64,000 bases of DNA. Source: Palsa-504 sp963739615. Lineage in GTDB: Bacteria; Actinomycetota; Actinomycetes; Streptosporangiales; Streptosporangiaceae. Every line of letters starts with the position of its first letter. Positions within the stretch are counted from its first letter, which is position 1. Under the pieces are notes generated by a model. The model ran no database searches. It saw nothing but the letters and a program-made list of their open reading frames with translations, and was not told the origin of the DNA. This document shows positions 8,175-16,048 of this stretch, in pieces. The stretch covers positions 248,001 through 312,000 of the forward strand of contig CAVUBD010000013.1 of assembly GCA_963739615.1 (NCBI GenBank). Reading direction: 5' to 3'. The position numbers were made by a program, and so were the translations under genes.

Positions 8175-9467
8175 CTACCCGACCGTCTTCGTGGGCGTGA
8201 CCGTCTTGTAGAAGACGGGTGTGCCGTTGGATCCGACCTTGTACAGGCCGTAGGACTTCAGCGTCGTGTCACCATTGGAGTTGAACCCGTAGGTGCCAAG
8301 CACCGACTGACGCGCCGTCGTCGCGAACAGCGCCTTCAGCACGGCGGACTTGCTGTTGCCCTGAGCGCCGAGGCCCTTGATCGTGTCGAGCCCGAGCTTC
8401 ATGTCTTCATAGCCGTAGATCGCGTACGGGTCGGGGTCGGAAACGCCGTACTTGGCCTTGTACGCGGCCAGGAACGCCTTGCCACCCGGATACGCGGCCA
8501 GGTCCTGCGTCGCGACCGTGCACTCGGTCAGCGGGTCGAGCGAGGCCGGGATGCCGCCCTTCGCCGCGCTGGTCCAGGCGGCCGAGCACACCCCGTCGCC
8601 GCCGAACACCTTGGCGGTGGGGATCGCCGAGTGGACGTCCTTGGTGATCTGGACGGCGCCATTGGGGGTTGTGCCGGCGAAGAAGAAGCAATCGGCGCCC
8701 TCGTTCTTGACCGTCGACGCGTAGGAGCGGAAGTTGGGCGCCTTCGGGTCGATCCCGGTATTACTCGCGATCGTGACCCCGTAATAGCCCTTCTCCAGCC
8801 CGAGCAGGGTGGCCAGACCGGCCCCGTACGCCTCCTTGTCGTTGGCGACGGCGACCTTGGTGCAGCCCGCGTCCTTCATCGCGATCAGGTCGGCCGCGGC
8901 CTGGATCGAGTCGACCGGCACGATCCGCAGGTAGGTACGGGTCCCGGTCGGATAGAACTTCTGCGGCTCGCCGGGGGCGCTGCCCGGCAGGCTGGTCGTC
9001 AGGCCGATGTATGTGTTCGCCGGGCTCACCTGCGGGATTCCCCCCTCGTTGAGGATCGGGATGGAGATCTGGCTGGCGCCCGAGTTGAACTCGCCGATGT
9101 AGTACACGTCCTTCGAATCTGAGGCGGCCTTGCGCGCGTTCGCCGCCGTCTGGCCCGGATCCCAATTCGCGGCCGCTGCGGTCGAGTCGTCGAGCGACTG
9201 GTAGTTCACCGTCCACTGGCCGGCCTTGCCGCCAGCCTCACTGAGCGCGAGCTTGATTCCGTTGACCATCGGTCCGGTCTGCGCGCTCAAGGCCCCCTGC
9301 AGCGGGAGGCTCGAGTAGATGTCGATCGTGTTACCGCCGCTGCTGCTGGACGAACTGCTGCCACCACCAGCACTACTGCTGCTTGTGCTGCTGCTGCTGC
9401 AGCCGGCCGCCGCCAAGGCGATGGCAGCCAAGGCTGCGATCGCAGTGGTACGTCTCATTATTTTCAT
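8175..9467 (-). CDS. livK: Branched-chain amino acid type substrate-binding lipoprotein LivK
   Basis: This is the secreted receptor of the importer. A lipoprotein signal (MRRTTAIAALAAIALAAAG then Cys) is followed by a Ser/Gly-rich linker. The type 1 periplasmic-binding fold follows, with GALSAQTGPMVNGIKLALSE near the start and the hinge region VYYIGEFNSGAS. The frame can open at a GTG at 9509, but this would put 14 extra residues before the signal peptide. ATG codons at 9467 and 9458 lie beside a GAGAGGAAG ribosome site, and I chose 9467. The gene leads the operon. The ligand could be an amino acid, amide or urea. Confidence 0.92.
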   Translation of the reverse strand: MKIMRRTTAIAALAAIALAAAGCSSSSTSSSSAGGGSSSSSSSGGNTIDIYSSLPLQGALSAQTGPMVNGIKLALSEAGGKAGQWTVNYQSLDDSTAAAANWDPGQTAANARKAASDSKDVYYIGEFNSGASQISIPILNEGGIPQVSPANTYIGLTTSLPGSAPGEPQKFYPTGTRTYLRIVPVDSIQAAADLIAMKDAGCTKVAVANDKEAYGAGLATLLGLEKGYYGVTIASNTGIDPKAPNFRSYASTVKNEGADCFFFAGTTPNGAVQITKDVHSAIPTAKVFGGDGVCSAAWTSAAKGGIPASLDPLTECTVATQDLAAYPGGKAFLAAYKAKYGVSDPDPYAIYGYEDMKLGLDTIKGLGAQGNSKSAVLKALFATTARQSVLGTYGFNSNGDTTLKSYGLYKVGSNGTPVFYKTVTPTKTVG

Positions 9468-9817
9468 CTTCCTCTCGTTGATCTGGGTTGCCCGGCTGCC
9501 GTGAAACACGCTAACCCACCTGTTTCGGGCTTCGTCGCCCCCACCTCCGGCACCGAGCCGAGAAGTCAGCCGTCGATCTGCCGGACCCCGGCTCCGGCTT
9601 AATGTGTCAGCACCTACTCGGCTGAGCCCCCACCACCAGATCCGGCCGTCCTCGCATCGGGGAAATTTTGCCAGATCCCGGTCTCGCTGACGCTAACCGC
9701 AGGTAACAAACAACCAACGGTACGGTCGGCCGAGGGCGGCGACGCGATACGAAATCGGGCCAGCGGCGGGGGAATTGGCTCTGCCGCCAGGGAACGCAGC
9801 CACCTACACTCGGGGCT
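9468..9817. other. Divergent intergenic region, livK / phzF remnant
   Basis: About 350 bases without a supported gene lie between the divergent livK and the phzF remnant. The livK promoter must lie here. The stretch 9687-9706 reads CTGACGCTAACCGCAGGTAA. It shares TGACGCTAA with a site upstream of the acyl-CoA synthetase (13187) and one near 49688. No hairpin terminator or small ORF stood out. Confidence 0.5.
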
Positions 9818-10314
9818 GTGACACGACAGTTCCGGCAGGTAGATGTCTTCACCGATGCTCCGTACCTCGGTAACCCGGTCGCGGTCGTGCTGGCCGCCGA
9901 GGGCCTGAGCGGTGAGCAGATGCAGTTGTTCGCGCGCTGGACGAACCTGTCGGAGACGACGTTCGTGCTGGCGCCGCGGGCGAGCGGAGCCGACTACCGG
10001 GTCCGGATCTTCACGCCGTCCGGCGAGCTGCCGTCGGCATCGCCGGCCGGTACCCGGAAGGCTCGCCCGCGGCGCTGGAGGTGCGCGCGTTCTCGCCGCA
10101 GATCAGTTCGACCGAGGACCCGGTCACCGGCAGCCTGAACGCCTCGCTCGGGCAGTGGCTACTCGGGGCCGGCTACATCGCTGCGCCGTACGTGGCCAGC
10201 CAGGGCACGGCGCTCGGCCGCCGCGGCCGGGTGCACGTCTCCCGCGACGACGACGGCCAGGTCTGGGTGGGCGGCGGCACGGTCACCTGCGTCAGCGGCA
10301 CCGTGGAGCTTTAG
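9818..10314 (+). pseudogene. PhzF-family isomerase, large internal deletion
   Basis: PhzF-fold proteins are about 280 residues with two symmetrical lobes. The first 70 residues are intact (QVDVFTDAPYLGNPVAVVL and the catalytic-Glu motif NLSETTFVLAP). They stop at FTPSGELP, just before the expected FAGHPT motif. The text then jumps, in another frame, to the family's C-terminal end (YPEGSPAALEVRAFSPQIS, EDPVTGSLNASLGQW). About 130-150 central residues are missing and the frames do not match across the junction near 10040, so the gene is dead. The GTG start at 9818 remains. Confidence 0.85.
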
Positions 10315-10324
10315 CACGCACCGG

Positions 10325-10337
10325 GGACCGTTCGGCC
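10325..10337 (+). promoter_or_regulatory. DosR/OsdR-like palindromic motif copy
   Basis: GGACCGTTCGGCC recurs in intergenic DNA at 18649-18661 and 36893-36905 (opposite orientation). This copy is followed by CAAAGATT, close to the AGAAGATT beside the 18649 copy. It lies just past the phzF remnant and before the converging SDR stop, so it faces no intact gene and may be a leftover or a dispersed site. Confidence 0.4.
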
Positions 10338-10351
10338 CAAAGATTATCTCG

Positions 10352-11260
10352 TCAGCGGAAGTGACGGGTGAGCTCGTTGGCGTAGACGCGGCCCAGGGTG
10401 TCCTTGTGGGCCGTGATCCACTCGGTCAGGGCAGTCTCGCCGGTCGCGGGGCCGTCGGTGTCGGCCAGGCCGTCCGCCATCGCCTGGTATTCCTCCGCGG
10501 TCAGCAGGGTGTCGCGCAGCGCCAGGCCGAGCAGGCGGGCGGCGGGCGGGATGAGCGATCCGGGCACCCGGACGACCTGGCTGCGGCTGCCGACCGCGCC
10601 CTTGATGTAATCGACTACTTCGATGAAGGCCGGGCGTTCGGGGCCCACCGCGTCAATGGTCTCGGTCTGCGTGGAACTCCCGGCCCGCACGGCGAGCCTG
10701 GCCAGGTCGTCGACGTGAATGGGGCGGATCCGGTAATCGCCGGTGCCGCCCACGGCGAACACCGGCAGATGACGCAGCAGCCAGGCGATGTTGTTGATCA
10801 GGACACCGTTGCCGCCGAACAGGATCGACGGCCGCAGCACCGCGTGCGAGATACCCAGGTCGCTCAGCGCCAGTTCGACCGCGGCCTTACCGCGGAAATA
10901 CGGGAAGGGCGAGTCCGAGCTCGGGTGGGTGATCGACACGTGCACGATCCGCTGCACGCCCGCCTCGGCCGCCGCGGCGAACAGGACCCGCGAGTCGGCC
11001 ACGGCCGCGGAGTGGCTGACCGTTCCGTGCGCAAACCGCACCCAGTAGGTGTTGTAGAGCGTCCGGGCGCCGCGCATCGCCTCCGTGAGCCCGGCGGGAT
11101 CGGTGAAGTCCAGCGTCCTGGCCTCGATGGCGGTGCCCGCGGGAGCGCGGCCGGGGTGGCCGGTGAGGGTCCGCACCTGGCGGCCCGACGCTTGCAGGGC
11201 GCCGGCGATGGCGGCGCCTGAGTAGCTGAATGCCCCGGTCACGACGTCGAAGTCGGTCAT
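10352..11260 (-). CDS. NmrA-like NAD(P)-binding SDR protein
   Basis: The 302-residue protein starts with a Rossmann turn, VVTGAFSYSGAAIAGAL, the GxxGxxG-like pattern of atypical short-chain dehydrogenases. The centre has VQRIVHVSITHPSSDSPFPYFRGKAAVE, the position where NmrA-like and complex I NDUFA9-like proteins carry the redox or structural motif. The strict YxxxK catalytic pair is not clear, so it may sense or bind nucleotide rather than catalyse. It overlaps the sirtuin stop by four bases, and both could respond to NAD status, which is inference. Confidence 0.8.
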   Translation of the reverse strand: MTDFDVVTGAFSYSGAAIAGALQASGRQVRTLTGHPGRAPAGTAIEARTLDFTDPAGLTEAMRGARTLYNTYWVRFAHGTVSHSAAVADSRVLFAAAAEAGVQRIVHVSITHPSSDSPFPYFRGKAAVELALSDLGISHAVLRPSILFGGNGVLINNIAWLLRHLPVFAVGGTGDYRIRPIHVDDLARLAVRAGSSTQTETIDAVGPERPAFIEVVDYIKGAVGSRSQVVRVPGSLIPPAARLLGLALRDTLLTAEEYQAMADGLADTDGPATGETALTEWITAHKDTLGRVYANELTRHFR

Positions 11261-12120
11261 CGCGGCTCGCCCAGGCCCTGCTCGTTGAGACGGTGCACCA
11301 GAGCGCTGAGGGCGGGGCCAAGCGGAGCGTCCAGGGTGGCGGTCGCGTACGGGTCGCCGCGGGTGGCTCCCTGGTTGACGATCACGACCGGCAGCCCGCA
11401 GCTGGCGGCGTGCCTGACGTAACGAAACCCCGACATGACGGTCAGCGAGGAACCGAGGACGACCAGCGCGCTTGAGCCTTCCACCAGCGCATAGCAGGCC
11501 TGGGCCCGCGGCCCTGGCACGTTCTCGCCGAAGAACACCACGTCGGGCTTGAGCACGCCCTGGCAGTCCTGGCAGTCAACGACACGGAAAGACTCGACGG
11601 CGTCGTCATCAAGGACGGCGTCTCCGTCCGGGTTGACCGAGGTCGCCGCCTGCGCGTCCCAGCCTGGATTGGCGGCCGCCAGACGCCGGTCAAGCTCGGT
11701 GCGCGAGGTCCGCTGCCCGCACGCCAGGCAGCGGACCCGGTGCAAGGTGCCGTGCAGTTCGGTCACCTGCGACGCGCCCGCCGCCTGGTGCAGGCCGTCG
11801 ACGTTCTGGGTGATGACCCCGGTCAGCAGGCCGCGACGGCTGAGCTCCGCGACGGCCAGGTGGCCATCGTTCGGGACCGCCCGGGCGATGTGCCGCCAGC
11901 CGAGGTAGCTGCGGGCCCAGTACCTGCGCCTGGCGGCCGCGCTCCCGGTGAAGGTCTGGTAGGTCATCGGCGTAGCCCGCCGGGCCAGGCCAGTCGGCCC
12001 GCGATAATCCGGGATGCCCGACTCGGTGGAGAGCCCCGCCCCGCTCAGGATGAGCGCGTCACCGGAAGCGACCACATCAGCCAGCATCCCGAACGATCCG
12101 GATACTCTCGCCTCGGTCAT
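11257..12120 (-). CDS. Sirtuin NAD-dependent protein deacylase
   Basis: Sirtuins remove acyl groups from lysines using NAD. The motifs are GAGLSTESGIPDYRG (NAD binding), TQNVDGLH (catalytic core), the catalytic His in TELHG, a zinc site of CLACG plus CQDCQ, then KPDVVFFGENVP and a final GSSLTV. All are intact, giving about 287 residues. The start may be ATG 12120 or GTG 12129. Neither has a good ribosome site, so a leaderless or short-leader mRNA is possible. It is translationally coupled to the downstream SDR gene. Acyl-CoA synthetases are classic sirtuin targets and one lies 1.1 kb away, a suggestive but unproven link. Confidence 0.93.
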   Translation of the reverse strand: MTEARVSGSFGMLADVVASGDALILSGAGLSTESGIPDYRGPTGLARRATPMTYQTFTGSAAARRRYWARSYLGWRHIARAVPNDGHLAVAELSRRGLLTGVITQNVDGLHQAAGASQVTELHGTLHRVRCLACGQRTSRTELDRRLAAANPGWDAQAATSVNPDGDAVLDDDAVESFRVVDCQDCQGVLKPDVVFFGENVPGPRAQACYALVEGSSALVVLGSSLTVMSGFRYVRHAASCGLPVVIVNQGATRGDPYATATLDAPLGPALSALVHRLNEQGLGEPR

Positions 12121-12185
12121 CTGGCCCACGAGTCCATGGTGCCTTATCCGGTGAGGTTGCCGATCCGCGGGCGACCAGGTAACGC

Positions 12186-13055
12186 CTAAAGCGCGGCCGC
12201 CCTGATCGCCTGCGACACGACCGCCGCGGCCTCTCGCTCGAACAAGATCGTGTAGTGGTTGACGCCGGGCACCAGTTGCGGCCGTAGCTGCGGGACGCGT
12301 TCGGCCCAGGTCGCGACGAGCTCGGGCGGGAGCAATCCCGGCGGCTGGCCGAAAAACCCCGCGGGCGCGGTCAGCAGCGGTGTCGGCTTGGCCAGGCGGC
12401 CGAGCGCGTCGGCGAACGGCTTTTCCGCCAGCACCTCGCGGCCGTCGGTGCGGACGGCCTCCCCGGCGCAGCGGGATCGCAGCTGGCCGGGTTCGCCGCA
12501 GAGGTCATACCGGACATACGCCTCGACGTCGGCGGTCCAGTGGTCCTTCAGCGCCGGATGCGCGTGCCAGAACGCCAGGTAGGCCTCGGTGTCGGCGAAA
12601 GTCTGCCCCAGCCGGGCGATGGCCGGGCCCAGGGTCGCGTCTATCAGCGCGTCTAGGTCGATGCCGTCCGGAACCGACACCGGCAGCCCGCCATCCACCA
12701 GAACGAGCCGGCGCACCAGGTCCGGGTGGGCGTCGCGGGTGAGCAGCGCGACGTAGGCCCCCATCGAATGCCCGGCGAGTACCGGGCGGCCGCCGAAATG
12801 CCTCAGGACCGCAGCCACGTCCCTGGCGTGCCCGTCCAGTCCGTAGGGCCCGGGCAGGTCGCCGCTGTGACCGCGGCCGCGCAGGTCAGGCGCTGCCAGC
12901 GTCCAGTCGGCGGGCATGTGCCGCGCGACCGCCTGCCACGACATCGCCGACGCGGTTATCCCGTGCACGGCCACCGCCACCCGCTTGCCGCTGCCCCACA
13001 GGAGCACGCGCAGGTCCCCGCCATCGACCGGAACGTTAAGTTGCCGAAGCTGCAT
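12186..13055 (-). CDS. Alpha/beta hydrolase
   Basis: The protein has about 289 residues. The oxyanion region AVHGITASAMSWQAVA, the DLRGRGHSGDLP segment, the nucleophile elbow GHSMGAY and a C-terminal His in PGVNHYTIL give a full catalytic triad architecture. A GGAGG sequence six bases ahead of the ATG at 13055 fixes that start over the GTG at 13061. Substrate is not predictable. It is divergent from the acyl-CoA synthetase across a 176-base region. Confidence 0.87.
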   Translation of the reverse strand: MQLRQLNVPVDGGDLRVLLWGSGKRVAVAVHGITASAMSWQAVARHMPADWTLAAPDLRGRGHSGDLPGPYGLDGHARDVAAVLRHFGGRPVLAGHSMGAYVALLTRDAHPDLVRRLVLVDGGLPVSVPDGIDLDALIDATLGPAIARLGQTFADTEAYLAFWHAHPALKDHWTADVEAYVRYDLCGEPGQLRSRCAGEAVRTDGREVLAEKPFADALGRLAKPTPLLTAPAGFFGQPPGLLPPELVATWAERVPQLRPQLVPGVNHYTILFEREAAAVVSQAIRAAAL

Positions 13056-13186
13056 GTTCACCCTCCACGGTCCCGGCGGTTATGGCCGGGCCGCCCATGT
13101 ATGAAGCCTATTATCCGCCGTCATGATGAGCGAATGATGTCATGTCAGGGACAAAGACGATTCGGCAAACCGTGCCATGCTGGACA

Positions 13187-13203
13187 CTGACGCTAATGCC
13201 AGG
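13187..13203 (+). promoter_or_regulatory. Imperfect palindrome upstream of acyl-CoA synthetase
   Basis: CTGACGCTAATGCCAGG is a partly symmetric 16-17 base element 29 bases before the synthetase ATG. The core TGACGCTAA also occurs at 9688-9696 and, inverted, at 49688-49697, all outside intact genes. TetR-type operators of fatty-acid genes in actinomycetes often have this appearance (general knowledge), so a repressor site is possible. Confidence 0.35.
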
Positions 13204-13231
13204 TAAAACCAGGCTTGGAGGTGAGCGGGCC

Positions 13232-14857
13232 ATGTCTGTTGCCCTTAGTTACTCGTCAGGGGAATCCGCGACCGCGTTGCTTGGTGACACGATCGGCGCC
13301 AGCTTCGATGCCGCGGTGCGCGCGTTCGGGGACCGTGCCGCGCTCGTGGACCGGTCGGCGGGGCGGCGATGGACGTATGCCGAACTCGCGGCCGACGTAG
13401 ACGCGCTCGCGCTCGGGCTGCTCGAACTGGGCGTGGCCAAGGGCGAGCGGGTCGGCATCTGGGCGCCTAACTGCGCGGAATGGACCCTCACCCAGTACGC
13501 CACCGCCAAGATCGGCGCGATCCTGGTGAATATCAACCCCGCGTACCGTACCCGTGAGCTTGAGTTCGTGCTCAACCAGTCAGGGGCCAGGCTGCTGGTG
13601 GCGGCCGAGAAGGTGAAGACATCCGACTACGCGGGGATGATCGCCGAGGTGCGGCCGCGCTGTCCGGCGCTGGCCGATGTCGTCGTGATCGGCGGCGGAC
13701 AGTGGCAGGCCCTGCTGGACGACGGGCGCCGCCTGGACCGCGGGGCGCTGGATCGCATCGAGATGGACACCGATGACCCCATCAACATCCAGTACACCTC
13801 GGGCACCACTGGTTTCCCGAAAGGCGCTACGCTCTCGCACCACAACATTCTCAACAACGGATTTTTCGTGGGCGAGCTGTGCAATTACACCGAAGCCGAC
13901 AAGATCTGCATACCGGTGCCGTTCTACCATTGCTTCGGCATGGTGATGGGGAACCTGGCGGCCACCAGCCACGGTGCTTGCATGGTCATTCCGTCGCCGG
14001 TCTTCGAGCCCGTCGCCACCCTGCAGGCCGTGCAGGCCGAAGGCTGCACCTCGCTTTACGGGGTGCCCACGATGTTCATCGCGGAGTTGTCGGTGCCCGA
14101 TTTCGATGACTACGACCTGACCAGCCTGCGCACCGGCATCATGGCGGGCTCACCGTGCCCCGTCGAGGTGATGAAGCAGGTCATCGAGCGGATGTCGATG
14201 ACCGAGGTGTCGATCTGCTATGGCATGACCGAGACGTCGCCGGTGTCCACGCAGACCCGGGCCGACGACTCCCTTGATCGCCGCGTGTCCACCGTGGGCC
14301 GGGTCGGGCCGCACCTCGAGGTGAAGGTCATCGACCCGGAGACCGGCCGGGCCGTGCCACGGGGTACCCCGGGAGAGCTGTGCACCAGGGGTTACTCTGT
14401 GATGCTCGGTTACTGGGAGCAGCCGGACAAGACCGCGGAGGCCGTCGACGCCGCGCACTGGATGCACACCGGCGACCTCGCGGTCATGGATCACGACGGG
14501 TACCTCGCCATTACCGGGCGGATCAAGGACATGGTGATCCGCGGCGGCGAGAACATCTACCCGCGCGAAATCGAGGAGTTCCTCTACACTCACCCGGACA
14601 TTCTGGATGCCCAGGTCATCGGCGTTCCGGACGCCAAGTTCGGCGAGGAGCTGATGGTCTGGGTCCGGCTGCGGCCCGGCGCGGCGGACGTGACCGCCGA
14701 GTCGCTGCGGGAGTTCTGCCGCGGGCAGCTTGCGCATTACAAGATCCCGAGGCACGTGCACATCGTCGATGAGTTCCCCATGACGGTAACCGGCAAGGTG
14801 CGCAAGGTGGAGATGCGGGAGCGAGCCGTCGAGATCCTCGGCCTCGACGCCGGCTAG
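13232..14857 (+). CDS. Fatty acyl-CoA synthetase (AMP-forming)
   Basis: The enzyme activates a carboxylic acid as acyl-AMP, then acyl-CoA. The 541 residues include the P-loop YTSGTTGFPKGATLSH, the adenine motif CYGMTETSP, the hinge HTGDLAVMDHDGYLAITGR, GGENIYPREIEE and the catalytic Lys in TVTGKVRKVEM. Its overall text resembles the medium/long-chain FadD branch. The reading frame opens 90 bases earlier, but GGAGGTG eight bases ahead of the ATG at 13232 fixes the start. The catalytic Lys motif is a classic acetylation site, and a sirtuin is encoded nearby. Exact chain-length preference is unknown. Confidence 0.93.
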   Translation: MSVALSYSSGESATALLGDTIGASFDAAVRAFGDRAALVDRSAGRRWTYAELAADVDALALGLLELGVAKGERVGIWAPNCAEWTLTQYATAKIGAILVNINPAYRTRELEFVLNQSGARLLVAAEKVKTSDYAGMIAEVRPRCPALADVVVIGGGQWQALLDDGRRLDRGALDRIEMDTDDPINIQYTSGTTGFPKGATLSHHNILNNGFFVGELCNYTEADKICIPVPFYHCFGMVMGNLAATSHGACMVIPSPVFEPVATLQAVQAEGCTSLYGVPTMFIAELSVPDFDDYDLTSLRTGIMAGSPCPVEVMKQVIERMSMTEVSICYGMTETSPVSTQTRADDSLDRRVSTVGRVGPHLEVKVIDPETGRAVPRGTPGELCTRGYSVMLGYWEQPDKTAEAVDAAHWMHTGDLAVMDHDGYLAITGRIKDMVIRGGENIYPREIEEFLYTHPDILDAQVIGVPDAKFGEELMVWVRLRPGAADVTAESLREFCRGQLAHYKIPRHVHIVDEFPMTVTGKVRKVEMRERAVEILGLDAG

Positions 14858-14867
14858 CCTGCGGTCG

Positions 14868-15887
14868 GTGAAGGTCGTGATCGCCGGGGGAGCCGGCTAC
14901 ATCGGCAGCACGATCGCATCGGCTTGCGCCGACGCGGGGATCCGTCCGGTGATCCTGGACAGCCTGCTGACCGGGCGGCGCGAGTTCGCGGCGGGCCGGG
15001 ATTTCTACCAGGGCGATATCGCGGACGGGCCGCTGATCAACCGAGTCTTCGCCGAACACCCGGACATCGGCGCCGTCATCCACTGCGCGGCCCTGATCGT
15101 GGTCCCCAACTCGGTCGCGGACCCGGTCGGTTACTACCGGGCGAACGTGACCAAGAGCCTGGAATTCGCCGCTCACCTGCTGCGCAACGGCTGCCGTCGG
15201 CTGATCTTCAGCTCCTCGGCCGCCATCTACCGTGCCAGCGACGATCTCACCGTGGACGAGGGCTCGCCGATCGAGCCGCAGAGCCCGTACGCGCGCACCA
15301 AAGCGGTGTGCGAGGCGATGTTCGCGGACATCGCCGCGGCCCACCCCGTCCACGTCCTGTCTCTGCGGTACTTCAATCCGATCGGCGCGGACCCCAAGAT
15401 GCGGACCGGCCTGCAGTTGCGGCAGCCGGCCCACGCCCTGGGCAAGATGATCCAGGCGGCCGAAGAAGATGTCCCGTTCCTGGTCACAGGGACGGACTGG
15501 CCGACAAGGGACGGGTCGGGCCTGCGGGACTACGTCCACGTCTGGGATCTGGCCGCGGCCCACGTGGCCGCGCTCGCCCGCTTCGACGCCCTGCCCGGCC
15601 CGGCGGCGGTCATCAACCTGGGTACCGGCGCGGGAACCACCGTCCGCGAGCTTCTGGCCGCCTTCAACCGCACGGCCGACCGCCCGGTGCGGGCACGTGA
15701 TGCCGGACGGCGGCCGGGTGACACGGTCGGCGCCTACACCCGCATCGACCGCGCGGAACGCCTGCTGGACTGGCGGCCGCAGTATGACGTCGCCGACGGC
15801 ATCCGTCATTCCCTCCAGTGGGCCGCGATCCGCGACGAAGCTCTGCCGGGCGACGCGGTTCAGCTTTCCCGGCAGCTCCGTATATAG
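14868..15887 (+). CDS. galE: UDP-glucose 4-epimerase-like SDR
   Basis: This extended SDR of 339 residues begins KVVIAGGAGYIGSTIA (NAD-binding GxxGxxG). The Ser of the catalytic triad is in IFSSSAAIYRAS, and the YxxxK pair is in SPYARTKAVCE. The pattern RYFNPIGADPKM then GLRDYVHVWDLA is typical of GalE. It would interconvert UDP-glucose and UDP-galactose for cell-surface sugars, although related epimerases act on other UDP-sugars. The GTG start is 10 bases after the synthetase stop. There is no partner galactose gene nearby, so a polysaccharide role is likelier than galactose catabolism. Confidence 0.88.
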   Translation: MKVVIAGGAGYIGSTIASACADAGIRPVILDSLLTGRREFAAGRDFYQGDIADGPLINRVFAEHPDIGAVIHCAALIVVPNSVADPVGYYRANVTKSLEFAAHLLRNGCRRLIFSSSAAIYRASDDLTVDEGSPIEPQSPYARTKAVCEAMFADIAAAHPVHVLSLRYFNPIGADPKMRTGLQLRQPAHALGKMIQAAEEDVPFLVTGTDWPTRDGSGLRDYVHVWDLAAAHVAALARFDALPGPAAVINLGTGAGTTVRELLAAFNRTADRPVRARDAGRRPGDTVGAYTRIDRAERLLDWRPQYDVADGIRHSLQWAAIRDEALPGDAVQLSRQLRI

Positions 15888-15909
15888 GACGAAAAATCTC
15901 GTCGTGGTC

Positions 15910-15990
15910 ATGCCTGATGAGGATCGCGAAGTTCAGGACGTAGTGATCGATAAATGTTTGTATTGGATGAAATCGGAGGACAGCGTATGA
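15910..15990 (+). CDS. Possible 26-residue peptide
   Basis: An ATG-led frame in the AT-richer leader of the next operon encodes MPDEDREVQDVVIDKCLYWM plus a few residues. No good ribosome site precedes it. Its stop overlaps the start of the five-codon leader ORF at 15987. It could be non-coding. I list it because the region is otherwise unexplained. Confidence 0.2.
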   Translation: MPDEDREVQDVVIDKCLYWMKSEDSV

Positions 15991-16004
15991 TCGAACAGCT
16001 TTGA
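15987..16004 (+). promoter_or_regulatory. Five-codon leader ORF with strong ribosome site
   Basis: GGAGG seven bases ahead of ATG opens a frame reading M-I-E-Q-L-stop. It lies 45 bases before the start of the membrane-protein gene at 16049, and a 14-base palindrome sits in between. Such a mini-ORF could tune downstream translation. This is inference. Confidence 0.35.
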
Positions 16005-16019
16005 TAGACAGTCCCGATC

Positions 16020-16033
16020 CAGTCCCGGGACTG
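16020..16033 (+). promoter_or_regulatory. Perfect 14-base palindrome, operator or hairpin
   Basis: CAGTCCCGGGACTG is a perfect palindrome ending 15 bases before the ATG at 16049 and just ahead of its GGGGGAG ribosome site. A partial direct repeat of ACAGTCCC lies immediately upstream. It may bind a dimeric regulator or fold in RNA. Confidence 0.5.
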
Positions 16034-16048
16034 TATGGGGGAGCGAAG

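Noticed and set aside
14616..15911. 431-residue frame antisense to galE
   Set aside because: Antiphase shadow of the epimerase gene with no recognisable motif or ribosome site.
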